This document shows positions 1 through 10,916 of a stretch of DNA of 64,000 nt, piece after piece; positions within the stretch are counted from its first letter, which is position 1; each line of letters begins with the position of its first letter. Made by a program: the position numbers and the translations under genes. Origin of the DNA: Aquidulcibacter sp. Lineage in GTDB: Bacteria; Pseudomonadota; Alphaproteobacteria; Caulobacterales; Aquidulcibacteraceae. The notes under the pieces are model-generated. The model was not told the origin of the DNA. It was given only the letters and a program-made list of their open reading frames with translations, and ran no database searches. Location of the stretch: contig NZ_JADCBK010000064.1 of the NCBI RefSeq assembly GCF_020253525.1, positions 1 through 64,000 on the forward strand, given 5' to 3'.

Positions 1-138
1 GGCGCACGGTTTGCGTCGTATTCGGGCCAGTCCGTTAATCTGGCCCACTTCATTGACGCGCTCTTAGCGCCCCGGCCCCTCTTTATGGTGCACCCTCGCA
101 AGGCTTTTCTTGGCGGGGCTAAAGGTGTTGGGGGAACA

Positions 139-161
139 CCCCTCTCCCCCTGGGAGAGGGG
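139..161. repeat. GC-rich palindrome CCCCTCTCCC...GGGAGAGGGG
   Basis: Self-complementary arms in 'cccctctccccctgggagagggg'; intergenic, downstream of pnp. Confidence 0.6.
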
Positions 162-261
162 AGCTCCCACAAGGTCCCCGCTCTTCGCTCACGCTTCGGC
201 GGGGATGACATCGATGAAATAGAGAATTGATCTGGAAGCGCTTTGGTGCCCATTCTGGTCA

Positions 262-297
262 CCCATTTTGGTGAAACAGGGTTTCCACCAAAATGGG
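262..297. repeat. Long intergenic hairpin
   Basis: CCCATTTTGGTGAAAC-AGG-GTTTCCACCAAAATGGG: 16-bp arms with one bulged base and a 3-nt loop; degenerate copy of the arm ('cccattctggt') just upstream. Confidence 0.75.
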
Positions 298-376
298 TCT
301 AGACAAGAATGCACCTTCCAACCGCTTCTTCTGGCGGGATCGGGCGACTTGACCTGTCAAATCGCCCACAAACCAA

Positions 377-404
377 AACGGCGACCCCCGAAGGAATCGC
401 CGTT
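377..404 (-). terminator. Probable pnp terminator
   Basis: AACGGCGA...TCGCCGTT stem followed on the minus strand by TTGGTTTG, just after the pnp stop. Confidence 0.6.
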
Positions 405-429
405 AGTAAACCAGGTAAGCCAGAGAGCC

Positions 430-2643
430 TTAGTCGCGACGGCGACGGGGGCGTTCGCTGCGCTCGCGGGGTTGTTCGACCTCTTCAGGCTCCCCACGCT
501 CAGCACGTTCGGCTTTCAGCTTTTCTTCAATGTCTTCGCCCGTAGCTTGGTCGACGACTTTCATCGACAAGCGGGTTTTGCCACGGTCATCAAAGCCCAT
601 CAGCTTCACCTTCACGGTGTCGCCTTCTTTGACGATTTCGCCGACAGTCGCGACCTTGCGGTTAGCAAGTTGCGAGATATGGACGAGGCCGTCTTTGGCA
701 CCGAAGAAGTTCACAAAGGCACCAAATTCCATGACTTTGACGACTTTGCCTTCATAGATTTTGCCGACTTCAGCTTCATCCGTGATGCTCTTCACCCACT
801 TCACAGCGGCATCGATCTTGTCTTGATCGGATGCGGCAACTTTCACGCTGCCATCATCTTCGATCGAGATTTTTGCACCGGTCTTTTCGACGATTTCGCG
901 GATGACCTTGCCACCGGTGCCGATCACTTCACGAATCTTGTCGGTTGGGATCATGAAGGACACGATCTTTGGCGCAAAGGCATTGAGTTCGCCACGGGCA
1001 CCGGTCAAGGACTTGGCCATTTCGCCCAGAATGTGCATCCGGCCAGCATGGGCACGGGTGAGCGCGACCTTCATGATCTCCTCAGTGATGCCGGCTACCT
1101 TAATGTCCATTTGCAGCGAAGTGATGCCATTTTCGGTCCCTGCGACCTTAAAGTCCATGTCACCCAGATGATCTTCATCACCCAGAATGTCGGTCAGAAC
1201 TTCGAAGCTGCCATCATCTTGCAACACAAGACCCATCGCCACACCTGCTACGGGCGCGCTGATTGGGGCGCCTGCATCCATCAGAGCCAAAGAGGCACCG
1301 CAGACCGACGCCATCGAGGACGAGCCGTTGGATTCGGTGATCTCCGACACCAAACGGATGGTGTAAGGGAATTGTTCTGGGGTTGGCAGAACCGCTTGCA
1401 TCGCACGCCAAGCAAGCTTGCCGTGACCAATTTCGCGACGACCCGCGCCACCCATGCGGCCAACTTCGCCCACCGAATAAGGAGGGAAGTTATAATGCAG
1501 CATGAAGCGCTCTTTATAGGTGCCTTCGAGGCTGTCGATGAATTGCTCATCATCGGCAGTACCCAAAGTGGCAACCACGAGAGCCTGGGTTTCGCCGCGG
1601 GTGAACAGGGCCGAGCCGTGTGCACGGGGGAGAACGCCCGCTTCCGATACAATCGCTCGAACCTTGTCGACAGGACGACCATCAATGCGGCGGCCTTCCT
1701 TCACGATGGCGCTGCGCACGATATCGCTTTCGACTTCTTTACAGACCGTCTTGAAGAGCGATGGGTCCATGCCGTCTGGCTTGGTTTCAGAAGCGACCAA
1801 TTCAGCTTCGGCGCGCTTCTTCGCTGCACCAACGGCGTCCTGACGGGCACCCTTGTCGGCGATGCGATAGGCCGCGTCGATTTCGGCACCGATCATGTCC
1901 TTCACAGCCTTATATTCGGCGCTGTGATCTTCGGCTTGGAAGTCCCAAGGATCTTTAGCGGCTTGCTCGGCCAACGAGATGATCAGATCGATCACAGGCT
2001 GCATTTGCTTGTGCGCGAAGGATACCCCGCCCAACACCACTTCTTCGGACAATTCGTAGATTTCCGATTCAACCATCATCACGGCTTCAGCGGTTCCTGC
2101 GACCACCAAATCCATGTCGCTTTCCTTCAGCTGATCGACGGTTGGGTTCAGCACATATTCGCCATTGATATAGCCAACGCGCGCGGCCGAAATCGGGCCC
2201 ATGAAGGGCAGGCCCGACAGAACCAAAGCAGCCGAAGATGCCACCAAGGCGACGATATCGGGATCATTTTCCTGATCGTGCGACAGAGTGGTGACCACAA
2301 CTTGGGTTTCGTTCTTGAAGCCTTTGGCGAACAGAGGACGAATGGGGCGGTCGATCAGGCGGGAAACCAAGGTTTCCTTTTCAGTTGGACGGCCTTCGCG
2401 CTTAAAATAGCCACCGGGAATACGGCCAGCTGCATAGAATTTTTCTTGGTAGTTTACGGTCAAGGGGAAGAAATCGATCCCCGGCTTGGCCGAACGCGCA
2501 CCAACAGCGGTCGCGAGAACTTGTGTGTCGCCATAGGTAGCCAAAACGGCCCCGTCGGCTTGGCGCGCCATGCGGCCAGTTTCCAGTGTCAGCGTACGTC
2601 CGCCCCATTCGAGCGAAACAGTCTTTATGTCAAACATCATCAT
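430..2643 (-). CDS. pnp: Polyribonucleotide nucleotidyltransferase (PNPase)
   Basis: 737-aa ORF with RNase PH-like repeats, KH ([20 protein letters not shown]) and S1 domain ([28 protein letters not shown]). Confidence 0.98.
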   Translation of the reverse strand: MMMFDIKTVSLEWGGRTLTLETGRMARQADGAVLATYGDTQVLATAVGARSAKPGIDFFPLTVNYQEKFYAAGRIPGGYFKREGRPTEKETLVSRLIDRPIRPLFAKGFKNETQVVVTTLSHDQENDPDIVALVASSAALVLSGLPFMGPISAARVGYINGEYVLNPTVDQLKESDMDLVVAGTAEAVMMVESEIYELSEEVVLGGVSFAHKQMQPVIDLIISLAEQAAKDPWDFQAEDHSAEYKAVKDMIGAEIDAAYRIADKGARQDAVGAAKKRAEAELVASETKPDGMDPSLFKTVCKEVESDIVRSAIVKEGRRIDGRPVDKVRAIVSEAGVLPRAHGSALFTRGETQALVVATLGTADDEQFIDSLEGTYKERFMLHYNFPPYSVGEVGRMGGAGRREIGHGKLAWRAMQAVLPTPEQFPYTIRLVSEITESNGSSSMASVCGASLALMDAGAPISAPVAGVAMGLVLQDDGSFEVLTDILGDEDHLGDMDFKVAGTENGITSLQMDIKVAGITEEIMKVALTRAHAGRMHILGEMAKSLTGARGELNAFAPKIVSFMIPTDKIREVIGTGGKVIREIVEKTGAKISIEDDGSVKVAASDQDKIDAAVKWVKSITDEAEVGKIYEGKVVKVMEFGAFVNFFGAKDGLVHISQLANRKVATVGEIVKEGDTVKVKLMGFDDRGKTRLSMKVVDQATGEDIEEKLKAERAERGEPEEVEQPRERSERPRRRRD

Positions 2644-2814
2644 TCCTTCTGGCAGATCATGGAGCCTTCCCCATGCTGCCGCCTACAAAACTCAGCCCAG
2701 GCCTTCCTGAACTGAGGGGTCCGGCGTCCTTGCCGGAGAAAGCCCTCGCCCTATGCGGGGGCCATCTTTCATCTTACCCCGATTACCGATTTCGGTTGAG
2801 GGGCAAATAGCAAA

Positions 2815-2839
2815 AGGGCGGCGCATCTCGCACCGCCCT
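2815..2839 (-). terminator. Probable rpsO terminator
   Basis: AGGGCGG/CCGCCCT stem followed on the minus strand by TTTTG, downstream of the rpsO stop. Confidence 0.65.
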
Positions 2840-2860
2840 GATTGATTTTGTCACGACGCC

Positions 2861-3130
2861 TTAGCGACGCAGACCGTGCTTGGTCAAAATGGCCTGATAA
2901 CGTGCCACATCGCGGGACTTCACATAGTCCAGCAAACGGCGACGCAAAGATACCATGGCCAACAGACCGCGACGGGAGTGGTTGTCCTTCTTGTGAGACT
3001 TGAAGTGCTCAGTCAGATTAACAATCCGCTCGGTCAGGATGGCGATTTGGACTTCTGGGCTGCCCGTGTCGTTCGGGGCGAGACCATGTTCTTTCATAAT
3101 TTCGAGCTTACGCTCTGGTGATACCGACAT
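2861..3130 (-). CDS. rpsO: 30S ribosomal protein S15
   Basis: [36 protein letters not shown]...LTKHGLRR; start trimmed from the ORF track (3199). Confidence 0.97.
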   Translation of the reverse strand: MSVSPERKLEIMKEHGLAPNDTGSPEVQIAILTERIVNLTEHFKSHKKDNHSRRGLLAMVSLRRRLLDYVKSRDVARYQAILTKHGLRR

Positions 3131-3158
3131 CGTGGTTTCCTTTGGGTTGGCGGCGGGT

Positions 3159-4121
3159 TCAATCGCGCGCACTGAGTTGAAACACCCGGACCGGCTCAAA
3201 CCGCCCCGCGCGTGCGTCGCCTATAGCCACGGCTTGACCTTGAAGGGTTGCCAATGCTGCCCGGCTCATATCTTCGCCAGAAACAACACGTGGTCTGCGC
3301 TTGGAGCGCAGCTCTTCAACCTGGTGGGGGAGAAGAACAATCCCGCGGCCTTGCCGCAACCTGAAAGCCTCTTCCGCTGTTACGGCCAGCGCCGGGATGT
3401 CGTCCAGCGCGGTCTCAACTGGCAAAAGGCTGTCGGACGCGGCGTCGCTATTGCACACTTCCTGCAGCTTTTCCAGTGTTATTGCTGCGCTCTCATGGAA
3501 TGGGCCGACGGAGGTACGACGCAAAGCACTCACATGGCCCTCCGCGCCAAGCGCTGTTGCGAGGTCACGGGCCAAGGCGCGGACGTAAAAGCCCTTGCCA
3601 CAGCGGCACTCAATCGTGGCGTGATCGGCGTCGGGCACATCGACGAGGCTCGCTTCGATCAGCAAGACGGTCCGTGCCTTGAGCTCAGGCACTTCACCAT
3701 CACGCGCCAGATCATAAGAGCGTTCGCCCGCGACCTTGATGGCGCTATAGATGGGCGGGACTTGCTGGATTTCACCGATGAAGCCTTTCAGAGCCTCTTC
3801 AATCGCCTCTTTGCTGGGCCGCACATCGGAAGTGGCGATGATTTTGCCTTCGCGGTCTTGGGTATCGGTGGATGCACCCCATTCGACCGTAAAGCGATAG
3901 GACTTCTCAGCCTCCATCAGCCAAGCCACCGTCTTGGTCGCCTCGCCGAGCGCAATCGGCAAAATGCCTGTCGCCAAGGGGTCGAGTGTGCCGGCATGGC
4001 CCGCCTTCTTCGCGTCAAATGCCCGCCGGACGCGCGTAACCGCATCGGTGGAGGTTAAGTGCAAGTCCTTATCCAGAACGATCCAGCCATGCACATCTTG
4101 GCCTTTCTTGCGCCGCGACAT
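3159..4121 (-). CDS. truB: tRNA pseudouridine(55) synthase TruB
   Basis: [44 protein letters not shown] motif. Confidence 0.97.
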   Translation of the reverse strand: MSRRKKGQDVHGWIVLDKDLHLTSTDAVTRVRRAFDAKKAGHAGTLDPLATGILPIALGEATKTVAWLMEAEKSYRFTVEWGASTDTQDREGKIIATSDVRPSKEAIEEALKGFIGEIQQVPPIYSAIKVAGERSYDLARDGEVPELKARTVLLIEASLVDVPDADHATIECRCGKGFYVRALARDLATALGAEGHVSALRRTSVGPFHESAAITLEKLQEVCNSDAASDSLLPVETALDDIPALAVTAEEAFRLRQGRGIVLLPHQVEELRSKRRPRVVSGEDMSRAALATLQGQAVAIGDARAGRFEPVRVFQLSARD

Positions 4122-4528
4122 CAGGCCTCATCCGCCGGTTTGATCAGATCGGCGCGAACCTTGGGATCGTTGAAAAGATCATTCATCTTCAAGGCCGCGT
4201 CATAGGACGTGTCAGCAATAAAGCGCAGGTCTGGGGTAAATTTGCTTTCCAGCGCCCGCCCACATTCACCGCGTAAGAATTTCGAAGCACGGTTCAGAGC
4301 CTTGGCAATCTCTTCGGCATCTTCAAGGCCAAGGGCCGCCACAAAGACATTGGCATGCTTCAAATCTGGGCTCATGCGGACTTCGCCGACCGTGATGCTT
4401 TTGTCCACCAAGGCAGGGTCGCGAATATCGCCCCGGCGCAGGATTTCGACCAGCACGTGACGAATGTTTTCCCCTGCCCGCAATTGCCGCTGGGTAGGGC
4501 CAGATGAATTATCGAAACGCTTTGCCAT
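4121..4528 (-). CDS. rbfA: 30S ribosome-binding factor A
   Basis: [25 protein letters not shown]..., overlaps the truB start. Confidence 0.95.
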   Translation of the reverse strand: MAKRFDNSSGPTQRQLRAGENIRHVLVEILRRGDIRDPALVDKSITVGEVRMSPDLKHANVFVAALGLEDAEEIAKALNRASKFLRGECGRALESKFTPDLRFIADTSYDAALKMNDLFNDPKVRADLIKPADEA

Positions 4529-4675
4529 GATTTAACTTTCAAAGCCCATGCTGGGATCGACCAGTCAAAGGCGGTTTATGTCTACTATCCGCTGTTCCAA
4601 TACAGCGCGGGCGACCGAAGTAGCGGCTTGGCCTGCGTGAGGCAAGGGAAACGCTGAGCGGCAAGCCTTGCGCAA

Positions 4676-5002
4676 CTACAAAAACATATCTCCGGGTCCC
4701 TTTACGTCGCCAGAACGCAATCGGTAAGTCTTTGCGCCATCTTCTTTATTCCACCCAATAAACATAGCTTCGGTCAATCCAATGGCCCAGCCAACCAACG
4801 CAAAAGTGTTTTATGCGGATATAAAGGTCCGATGTTCGCCATCAGGGAACTCGATAATCACTTCACCTGTCTCCTCAATGATTGTGACGCCATTAGTAAT
4901 AGTTGTCTCCCGTGGACCAAGGAAGTTGAAGTGAACAGGCGTTTCCTCGATTTCGCCATCGGGAAATTGATGCCGAATGATGTGTGGGCCTAAGCTCTGC
5001 AT
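4676..5002 (-). pseudogene. Uncharacterised ~108-codon protein interrupted by an in-frame TAA (copy 1 of tandem array)
   Basis: ORF 4811..5002 ends FISA-TAA; the same frame continues NTFALVGWAIGLTEAMFIGWNKEDGAKTYRLRSGDVKGPGDMFL-TAG to 4676. Total 327 bp, the same length as neighbour 5033..5359, with a matching C-terminus (GDxKxPxDMF). Confidence 0.75.
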
Positions 5003-5032
5003 GCTAACCTCATATCGAAGACGCGAACCGGT

Positions 5033-5359
5033 TCACCGAAACATATCGGTGGGCACCTTTATGTCCCCGGGCATATTTCGAAACAGCGTTAAATTATCAA
5101 CCTCACATGTCCTCGATATGTACGCCTCTGCAAACATCATCAAGACCCCGACCAGCTCAATATTGTTTTTACATGAAGCCTTCATCCGGCGCTCGTGGGA
5201 AGCGAAACTGAGCAGGATTTCACCATAATAGGCTAGGCCATCGTCATGCTCAGGCGTGCCTTCTTCTTTGGGGTCATGCAGGAAGATTCTAACCTCGAAG
5301 GTTTCAGTATCACCGCTCTTGTTTTGTAGAGTAAGGGTGTCGGGCCCAAGAGTGATCAT
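5033..5359 (-). CDS. Uncharacterised 108-aa protein (copy 2 of tandem array)
   Basis: MITLGPDTLTLQNKSGDTETFEVRIFLHD...NNIELVGVLMMFAEAYISR...GDIKVPTDMFR; similar to flanking copies. Confidence 0.7.
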   Translation of the reverse strand: MITLGPDTLTLQNKSGDTETFEVRIFLHDPKEEGTPEHDDGLAYYGEILLSFASHERRMKASCKNNIELVGVLMMFAEAYISRTCEVDNLTLFRNMPGDIKVPTDMFR

Positions 5360-5395
5360 TGTCCGTCTCGCTCGCTTTAATTGGATTGGGAAGCG

Positions 5396-5464
5396 TCAAC
5401 GAAACATTTGCCCCGCGCCGTCATCGGAAACGTATGTAAGGATGTGTGGGCTTAAACTCTGCAT
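5396..5464 (-). pseudogene. Internally deleted 22-codon remnant of the same family (copy 3)
   Basis: Reads MQSLSPHILTYVSDDGAGQMFR*: start matches copy 1 (MQSLGPHI), end matches the (D/Q)MFR/L* terminus; upstream DNA (gaggctaacatgcagag) also matches copy 1. Confidence 0.6.
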
Positions 5465-5476
5465 GTTAGCCTCGAT

Positions 5477-5690
5477 TTAGGCGGAGATGGGCTTGATCTT
5501 CGACTTGTAGCCGCCCGCCCCTTCGGCGCTGGCAAAGAGCCAACCGTAGGTTTTTTTAGGGAATATGCAAAAAGGGCGTCTGGGATTGGCCCGATACTAC
5601 AGCTGCATAGGTGCCGGCCGCGCGTTGTATTCCAACGGCTCCAGCAATCAGCGGCAGTGACGTTCGCGACGCCGCGCGCGTTCCGCAACT
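5477..5690 (-). pseudogene. Possible C-terminal gene remnant, unknown family
   Basis: Frame not in the ORF track reads ...TSLPLIAGAVGIQRAAGTYAAVVSGQSQTPFLHIPKKTYGWLFASAEGAGGYKSKIKPISA*; protein-like composition, no obvious start. Confidence 0.3.
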
Positions 5691-5730
5691 CGCCGCGCAC
5701 TTGCTTTAGGATGTCGAAAAGAATGGCCGC

Positions 5731-5766
5731 TAGCCTCTCAAGCCTTGTTTGGCGTTTGAGAGGCTA
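5731..5766 (-). terminator. Hairpin downstream of infB
   Basis: TAGCCTCTCAA/TTGAGAGGCTA 11-bp arms plus inner GCC/GGC pairing; no strong U-tract. Confidence 0.55.
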
Positions 5767-5798
5767 GGTTTCCAATCGTGCGACAAAGAAGCACCGCA

Positions 5799-8495
5799 CT
5801 ACAAACTGCGCTTGATGATCTGCACGTCGAAGCACTCAATCAGATCGCCTTCGCGCAGGTCCTGATAGCCTTCAAATGCCATGCCGCATTCTTGGCCAGC
5901 CGAAACTTCGCTGACTTCGTCCTTAAAGCGCTTCAAGGTAGAGAGCTTGCCTTCGTGAATGACGACATCATCGCGCAGCAAGCGAACACCGCAACCGCGT
6001 TTGATATTGCCTTCATTGATCTTACAGCCAGCAATTTTGCCAACCTTGGTGATGTTGAACACCTGCAAGATTTGGGCATAGCCCAAGAAGGTTTCTTTCC
6101 GCTCTGGCTCCAACATGCCGGAGAGAATGTCTTTCACATCATCCAACAGATTGTAGATGATGGAATAATAACGGATCTCAACGCCTTCATGCTCGGCCAG
6201 ATCGCGCACTTGCTTGGGTGCACGTGTATTGAAGGCAAGAATTGGTGCGCCGGATGACTTGGCCAAAAGCACGTCGCTCTCGGTAATCCCACCAACGGCT
6301 TGGTGGATAACTTTGGCGCGCACTTCCTCGGTCGAGAGTTTCTCGAGCGCGGCGGTAATAGCTTCGGCAGACCCGCCCACATCGGCTTTGACGATAAGGG
6401 GGAATTCCTTGACTTCGGCATCCTTGATGCGGGCCAACATGGCTTCCAGACCCGAACGCGCGGTTTGGCGCACGACGACCTTTTCCCGCTTCATGCGGAT
6501 CCGGTAATCGGTGACTTCGCGGGCACGGGCTTCGCTGTCGACCACAACCACGACATCGCCGGGCTCTGGCGTTCCATCAAGACCTAAGATCTCAACGGGT
6601 TGCGATGGGCCTGCCGATTGCAAGGTTTGGCCACGCTCGTCGGTCAAAGCGCGAACACGGCCCCATTGGGTGCCGGCCACGACCAGATCGCCGCGCTTCA
6701 AGGTCCCACGCTGTACCAGAACGGTCGCGACCGAACCCCGGCCCTTGTCGAGCTTGGCTTCGATGACGGCACCTTCTGCGGCGCGATCTGGATTGGCTTT
6801 CAAGTCCAAAACTTCCGACTGCAGCAGGATGGTTTCCAACAGGGTATCCAGATTTGTGCGCTCTTTTGCCGAGACGGGCACCCACAAGGTGTCGCCACCC
6901 ACGGCCTCCGTCAGAACTTCATATTGCAGAAGCTCGTTCAAGACCTTTTGCGGATTAGCCTCTGGCTTGTCGATTTTGTTGACAGCCACAATGATGGGAA
7001 CGCCAGCGGCTTTGGCGTGATTAATCGCCTCTACCGTTTGTGGCATGACACCATCGTCTGCCGCGACCACCAAAACCACCACGTCTGTAATGCTGGCACC
7101 ACGCGCCCGCATGCTAGAGAAGGCTGCGTGACCTGGCGTATCTAAGAAGGTCACACGCTCGCCATTGGCCAAACGCACCTGATAGGCACCGATATGCTGG
7201 GTAATCCCGCCAGCTTCGCCCTTGACGGTATCGGCAGAGCGGATGGCATCCAAAAGCGAGGTCTTACCATGGTCCACATGGCCCATGATGGTGACAACAG
7301 GTGGACGTGGCAATTGGTTCTCGTCGGTATCAGCTTCACCTTCGAGGCCAATTTCAACGTCTGATTCCGCCACGCGCTTCACGGTGTGACCAAAGTCGGT
7401 GACGATCAATTCGGCGGTATCTGCATCGAGATTATCCGCACCCTTCATCATCTGACCTTGCTTCATCAGATATTTGATGACGTCTGTCAGGCGCTCGGCC
7501 ATCCGGTTGGCCAATTCGGCCACGGTGATGACTTCGGGCACAACGACTTCGCGCACTTGCTTGGTCTGCTCTTGACCCTTCAGCATGCGCAAGCGGCGAT
7601 CGCGTTCTTTTTCACGGGCACGTCGAACTGAAGCCAATGAACGCTGACGATCTGAATCGTCGCCCAAGGCCGATGTAATCGTCAGTTTGCCCGAGCGGCG
7701 CTGCTGCGCACCTTTGGCGCGCGAGACAGGGGGTGCGCGCACGACCGCAACCTTCTGCCGCTTTACCCGGCCACCCAATTCCGACAACAAGTCGCCGTCT
7801 TCGCCTTCTTCGCCAGAAGGGGCTTCGCCAGCATCATCGTCACGGTCGGCACCTAAAGCTTGCGGCTCAGGCTCATAGGCTGGTGCCGCTTCTTCGCGGC
7901 CACGAACAGGGCCGTCATTTTGGATGTTGAGCGCAGCTTGTGCTGCAACGCGGCGGGCTTCGGCGGCCCGCTGCTCTTCTTCTTGCTGACGCTTGCGTTG
8001 CGCTTCTGCTTCGGCGAGCTGACGTTCTTCCTCGGCGCGACGACGATCAGCCTCTTCACGACGCTGGCGCAGTTCAGCTTCGGCCAATTGCTGTTGGCGG
8101 CGGATTTGTTCTTGTTCCCGCGCACGCTCGAGCGCAGCCATGCGGGCTTTCATTTCGCTGTCAGACAGACCCAAAGTCTTGGTGGTACGTGCAGGCGCTT
8201 GACGCGACTCGTCGGATTGAGCCGGTGCCGCAGGCTTTGCGGCGGGCGCTGCGGCCACGGGGGCTGCAGGACGGGAAGGCGGGGTAAAGGCTGGCTTTGG
8301 CACAGATCCAGGTGCGCCGGCGGCAGGTGCTTCGCCAGGGCCGATGGTGCGTTTCTTCTTGACCTCAACCACAACTTGGTTGGTGCGCCCATGCGAAAAG
8401 CTCTGGCGAACGGTGCCAGCGCCCACATTGCGGGAAAGGGTCAGAGGCTTACGCCCCGTTTGGTTTTCGTTGTCGTTACCGTCGCTCATGCTCAT
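5799..8495 (-). CDS. infB: Translation initiation factor IF-2
   Basis: GTPase motifs [40 protein letters not shown]; long charged N-terminal region. Confidence 0.98.
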   Translation of the reverse strand: MSMSDGNDNENQTGRKPLTLSRNVGAGTVRQSFSHGRTNQVVVEVKKKRTIGPGEAPAAGAPGSVPKPAFTPPSRPAAPVAAAPAAKPAAPAQSDESRQAPARTTKTLGLSDSEMKARMAALERAREQEQIRRQQQLAEAELRQRREEADRRRAEEERQLAEAEAQRKRQQEEEQRAAEARRVAAQAALNIQNDGPVRGREEAAPAYEPEPQALGADRDDDAGEAPSGEEGEDGDLLSELGGRVKRQKVAVVRAPPVSRAKGAQQRRSGKLTITSALGDDSDRQRSLASVRRAREKERDRRLRMLKGQEQTKQVREVVVPEVITVAELANRMAERLTDVIKYLMKQGQMMKGADNLDADTAELIVTDFGHTVKRVAESDVEIGLEGEADTDENQLPRPPVVTIMGHVDHGKTSLLDAIRSADTVKGEAGGITQHIGAYQVRLANGERVTFLDTPGHAAFSSMRARGASITDVVVLVVAADDGVMPQTVEAINHAKAAGVPIIVAVNKIDKPEANPQKVLNELLQYEVLTEAVGGDTLWVPVSAKERTNLDTLLETILLQSEVLDLKANPDRAAEGAVIEAKLDKGRGSVATVLVQRGTLKRGDLVVAGTQWGRVRALTDERGQTLQSAGPSQPVEILGLDGTPEPGDVVVVVDSEARAREVTDYRIRMKREKVVVRQTARSGLEAMLARIKDAEVKEFPLIVKADVGGSAEAITAALEKLSTEEVRAKVIHQAVGGITESDVLLAKSSGAPILAFNTRAPKQVRDLAEHEGVEIRYYSIIYNLLDDVKDILSGMLEPERKETFLGYAQILQVFNITKVGKIAGCKINEGNIKRGCGVRLLRDDVVIHEGKLSTLKRFKDEVSEVSAGQECGMAFEGYQDLREGDLIECFDVQIIKRSL

Positions 8496-8651
8496 CCTTG
8501 CGCACGCAGTGGCGCGTCGTAAAATTTAAACCGGCCTTTGGCCCCAAAATTAGGTCCAGCAAGCACAAAAACCGCCGTTCGAGCAGGGTTACCGCCCGGG
8601 CGTCCTGTGCCGGTCAAGATCGGCTTCGTCCAGTTCCAAATAGACCTGCCC

Positions 8652-9290
8652 CTATATATAGGTGCCGTCCCTTGGCCAATCATCGGGCACTAATGGAATA
8701 AAACCCGCTAAGCGCCTAATGTCCGTCGTCCAGCTGTCTGCTAAACGCCCTGGCATTAAGATAGCATGTATCACAACATCGCGTCCTAACGCCATGCCCA
8801 TTTCCACCCCAGTGAAACAGCCTGCAGTTGGCACCCCGCCCCACGCGCGCGACAGACCGTCTAATTTACCTCGACCATCTGGCGATCCGTCACTGGCTTC
8901 AATACGCCAAGCTGGCTTTGTTGTTCGCAACGCCGAGGCAACTTGATCATTGCCAAGAACAATTTCGCCGGCTTTTCGCGCAATCGAGAGCTGATTCAAA
9001 CAGCGCTGCCGCAAGGCCTCGACTAGTCTGTCCATCAAATCTTCGCGTGGCTTCGCCTCGCGCTTGAGGCCCCGCGAAAAAGCACCTTTCTTGATAGCAA
9101 GGCCTACAGCCTCCCGCGTGGAGGTTACCCACACCCCACGACCGGGTGCCCGTGCGGCTGGATCAGGAAAGACCCAGCCGTCAGGATCGGCCACAAATCG
9201 GATAAGGCCAGCCTCGGGCTGAACCTCTCCGGTGGCTACACAGCGCCGAACGCGTCCGGCGCCTTCACGTCGCTCACTCTTGTCCATCGG
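8652..9290 (-). CDS. YlxR-family RNA-binding protein with C-terminal L7Ae-like region
   Basis: RRCVATGEVQPEAGLIRFVADPDG...DPAARAPGRGVWV; located between nusA and infB. Confidence 0.88.
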   Translation of the reverse strand, partial: PMDKSERREGAGRVRRCVATGEVQPEAGLIRFVADPDGWVFPDPAARAPGRGVWVTSTREAVGLAIKKGAFSRGLKREAKPREDLMDRLVEALRQRCLNQLSIARKAGEIVLGNDQVASALRTTKPAWRIEASDGSPDGRGKLDGLSRAWGGVPTAGCFTGVEMGMALGRDVVIHAILMPGRLADSWTTDIRRLAGFIPLVPDDWPRDGTYI

Positions 9291-10884
9291 CGGCAACTTC
9301 CGCCTCTGCTTCGGCTTCTTCAGCCGCAGGAGCCTCAACCCAGCCCATGGCGACACGTGCAGCCATGATCAGCGCATCCGCTTGCTCAACGCTCATGCTC
9401 ATGCCTTCCAAAAGGCCTGGGAAGCGGACTTTCTCACCATTCTTGACTTCAAACCAGCCACGCAGATCGTCTGAAACCAAGCCTGCGACGTCTTCCACAG
9501 TTTTCACGCCGCCTTCACCCAATTTGATGGCGATTTCCAGCGTAACCCCGGGCAGACCCAAAACTTCGTCTTCGACGCCAAGGCTGGTGCGCTTGGTATT
9601 GAGTTCGTTTTGAGCGCGTTCGATGTAATCGCGGGCGCGGGCTTGCAGCTCGGCGGAGACGTCTTCGTCAAAGCCTTCAATCTGCAACAGGTCGCCCAAT
9701 TCAACATAGGCCAATTCTTCGATGGTTTCGAAGCCTTCCGAAACCAGAAGGCGGGCCATCATCTCATCAACGTCGATTGCACCCATGAACAATTCGGTGC
9801 GGCTGTTGGCTTCTTTCTCGCGGCGCGAACGCTCTTCTTCTTCGGTCAGAATATCGATCGACCAGCCAGTCAATTGGCTGGCAAGGCGGACGTTTTGGCC
9901 GCGACGACCAATGGCCAAGCTCAATTGCTCATCTGGAACCACGACTTCCACGCGGTTTTCGTCTTCGTCGAGAACCACTTTGGTCACTTCAGCAGGCTGA
10001 AGCGCATTCACGATAAAGGTTGCAGGGTCGGGCGACCAAGGAATAATGTCGATTTTCTCGCCACCCAATTCGCCGACCACTGCCTGAACCCGCGAACCAC
10101 GCATACCGACGCAAGCGCCCACAGGATCGATTGAATTGTCATGGCTGAAAACGGCGATCTTGGCGCGCGAGGACGGATCACGGGCAACCGCCTTGATTTC
10201 GATGACGCCGTCATAAACTTCAGGTACTTCAGCTTCGAACAACTTCGCCATGAAGCCTGGATGGGCGCGCGACAGGAAAATTTGTGGGCCTTTTGGCTCA
10301 CGACGCACGTCGTAGATATAGCAGCGGACGCGGTCACCCATGTTCAGATTTTCGCGTGGCAAGGTCTGATCACGGCGGATAACGCCTTCGCCACGACCCA
10401 GATCGACGATCACATTGCCATATTCAACGCGCTTGACTATGCCATTAATGATGTCGGCAACGCGGTCCTTGTATTCTTCAAACTGCTTATCACGCTCTGC
10501 TTCGCGGACCCGCTGGGTGATGACCTGCTTACCGGTCAAGGACATCACGCGGCCAAAGTCGAACAAGGGCAGGTCTTCTTCAAAGACATGGCCCACATCC
10601 ACACTGGGGTCGATACGCTTAGCAACCGACAGCGGAATTTGCTGGCTGGGGTTTTCGACATCGTCTTGGGTCGCAACCACCGTCTGCTTGCGCTTCAGGG
10701 TCAGTTCACCTGACTTTGGATTGATGCGAGCATCAATCTGATGGTCAGCACCATAGCGGGCGCGGGCAGCTTTGCTGATCGCCTCTTCAATCGCTTCAAC
10801 CACGATCGATTCGTCGATATTCTTTTCATATGCGACCGAGCGGGCGATGGACAAAAGTTCAAGCCGGTTGGCGGAAATGGCCAT
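9274..10884 (-). CDS. nusA: Transcription termination/antitermination factor NusA
   Basis: S1/KH region GRGEGVIRRDQTLPRENLNMGDRVRCYI, GACVGMRGSRVQAVVGELGGEKIDII; acidic C-terminal repeats. Confidence 0.98.
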   Translation of the reverse strand: MAISANRLELLSIARSVAYEKNIDESIVVEAIEEAISKAARARYGADHQIDARINPKSGELTLKRKQTVVATQDDVENPSQQIPLSVAKRIDPSVDVGHVFEEDLPLFDFGRVMSLTGKQVITQRVREAERDKQFEEYKDRVADIINGIVKRVEYGNVIVDLGRGEGVIRRDQTLPRENLNMGDRVRCYIYDVRREPKGPQIFLSRAHPGFMAKLFEAEVPEVYDGVIEIKAVARDPSSRAKIAVFSHDNSIDPVGACVGMRGSRVQAVVGELGGEKIDIIPWSPDPATFIVNALQPAEVTKVVLDEDENRVEVVVPDEQLSLAIGRRGQNVRLASQLTGWSIDILTEEEERSRREKEANSRTELFMGAIDVDEMMARLLVSEGFETIEELAYVELGDLLQIEGFDEDVSAELQARARDYIERAQNELNTKRTSLGVEDEVLGLPGVTLEIAIKLGEGGVKTVEDVAGLVSDDLRGWFEVKNGEKVRFPGLLEGMSMSVEQADALIMAARVAMGWVEAPAAEEAEAEAEVAADGQE

Positions 10885-10916
10885 GTTTGTCTTCCTTCTG
10901 AAACGGAATGGGCTGA

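Noticed and set aside
268-2715. 815-aa plus-strand ORF
   Set aside because: Antisense to pnp; low-complexity H/F/D-rich translation typical of the complement of a codon-biased gene.
3000-4058. 352-aa plus-strand ORF
   Set aside because: Antisense to rpsO/truB, both convincingly coding.
5452-5700. 82-aa minus-strand ORF
   Set aside because: Arg/Ser/Pro-rich composition; a different frame of the same DNA looks more protein-like.
4529-5798. Transposon insertion as the cause of the infB-rbfA interruption
   Set aside because: No transposase ORF, terminal inverted repeats or target-site duplication found by eye.
7860-8522. 220-aa plus-strand ORF antisense to the infB N-terminus
   Set aside because: Opposite the Ala/Glu/Arg-rich IF-2 region; shadow ORF.
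9610-10713. Plus-strand ORFs of 174 and 190 aa
   Set aside because: Antisense shadows of nusA without recognisable domains.
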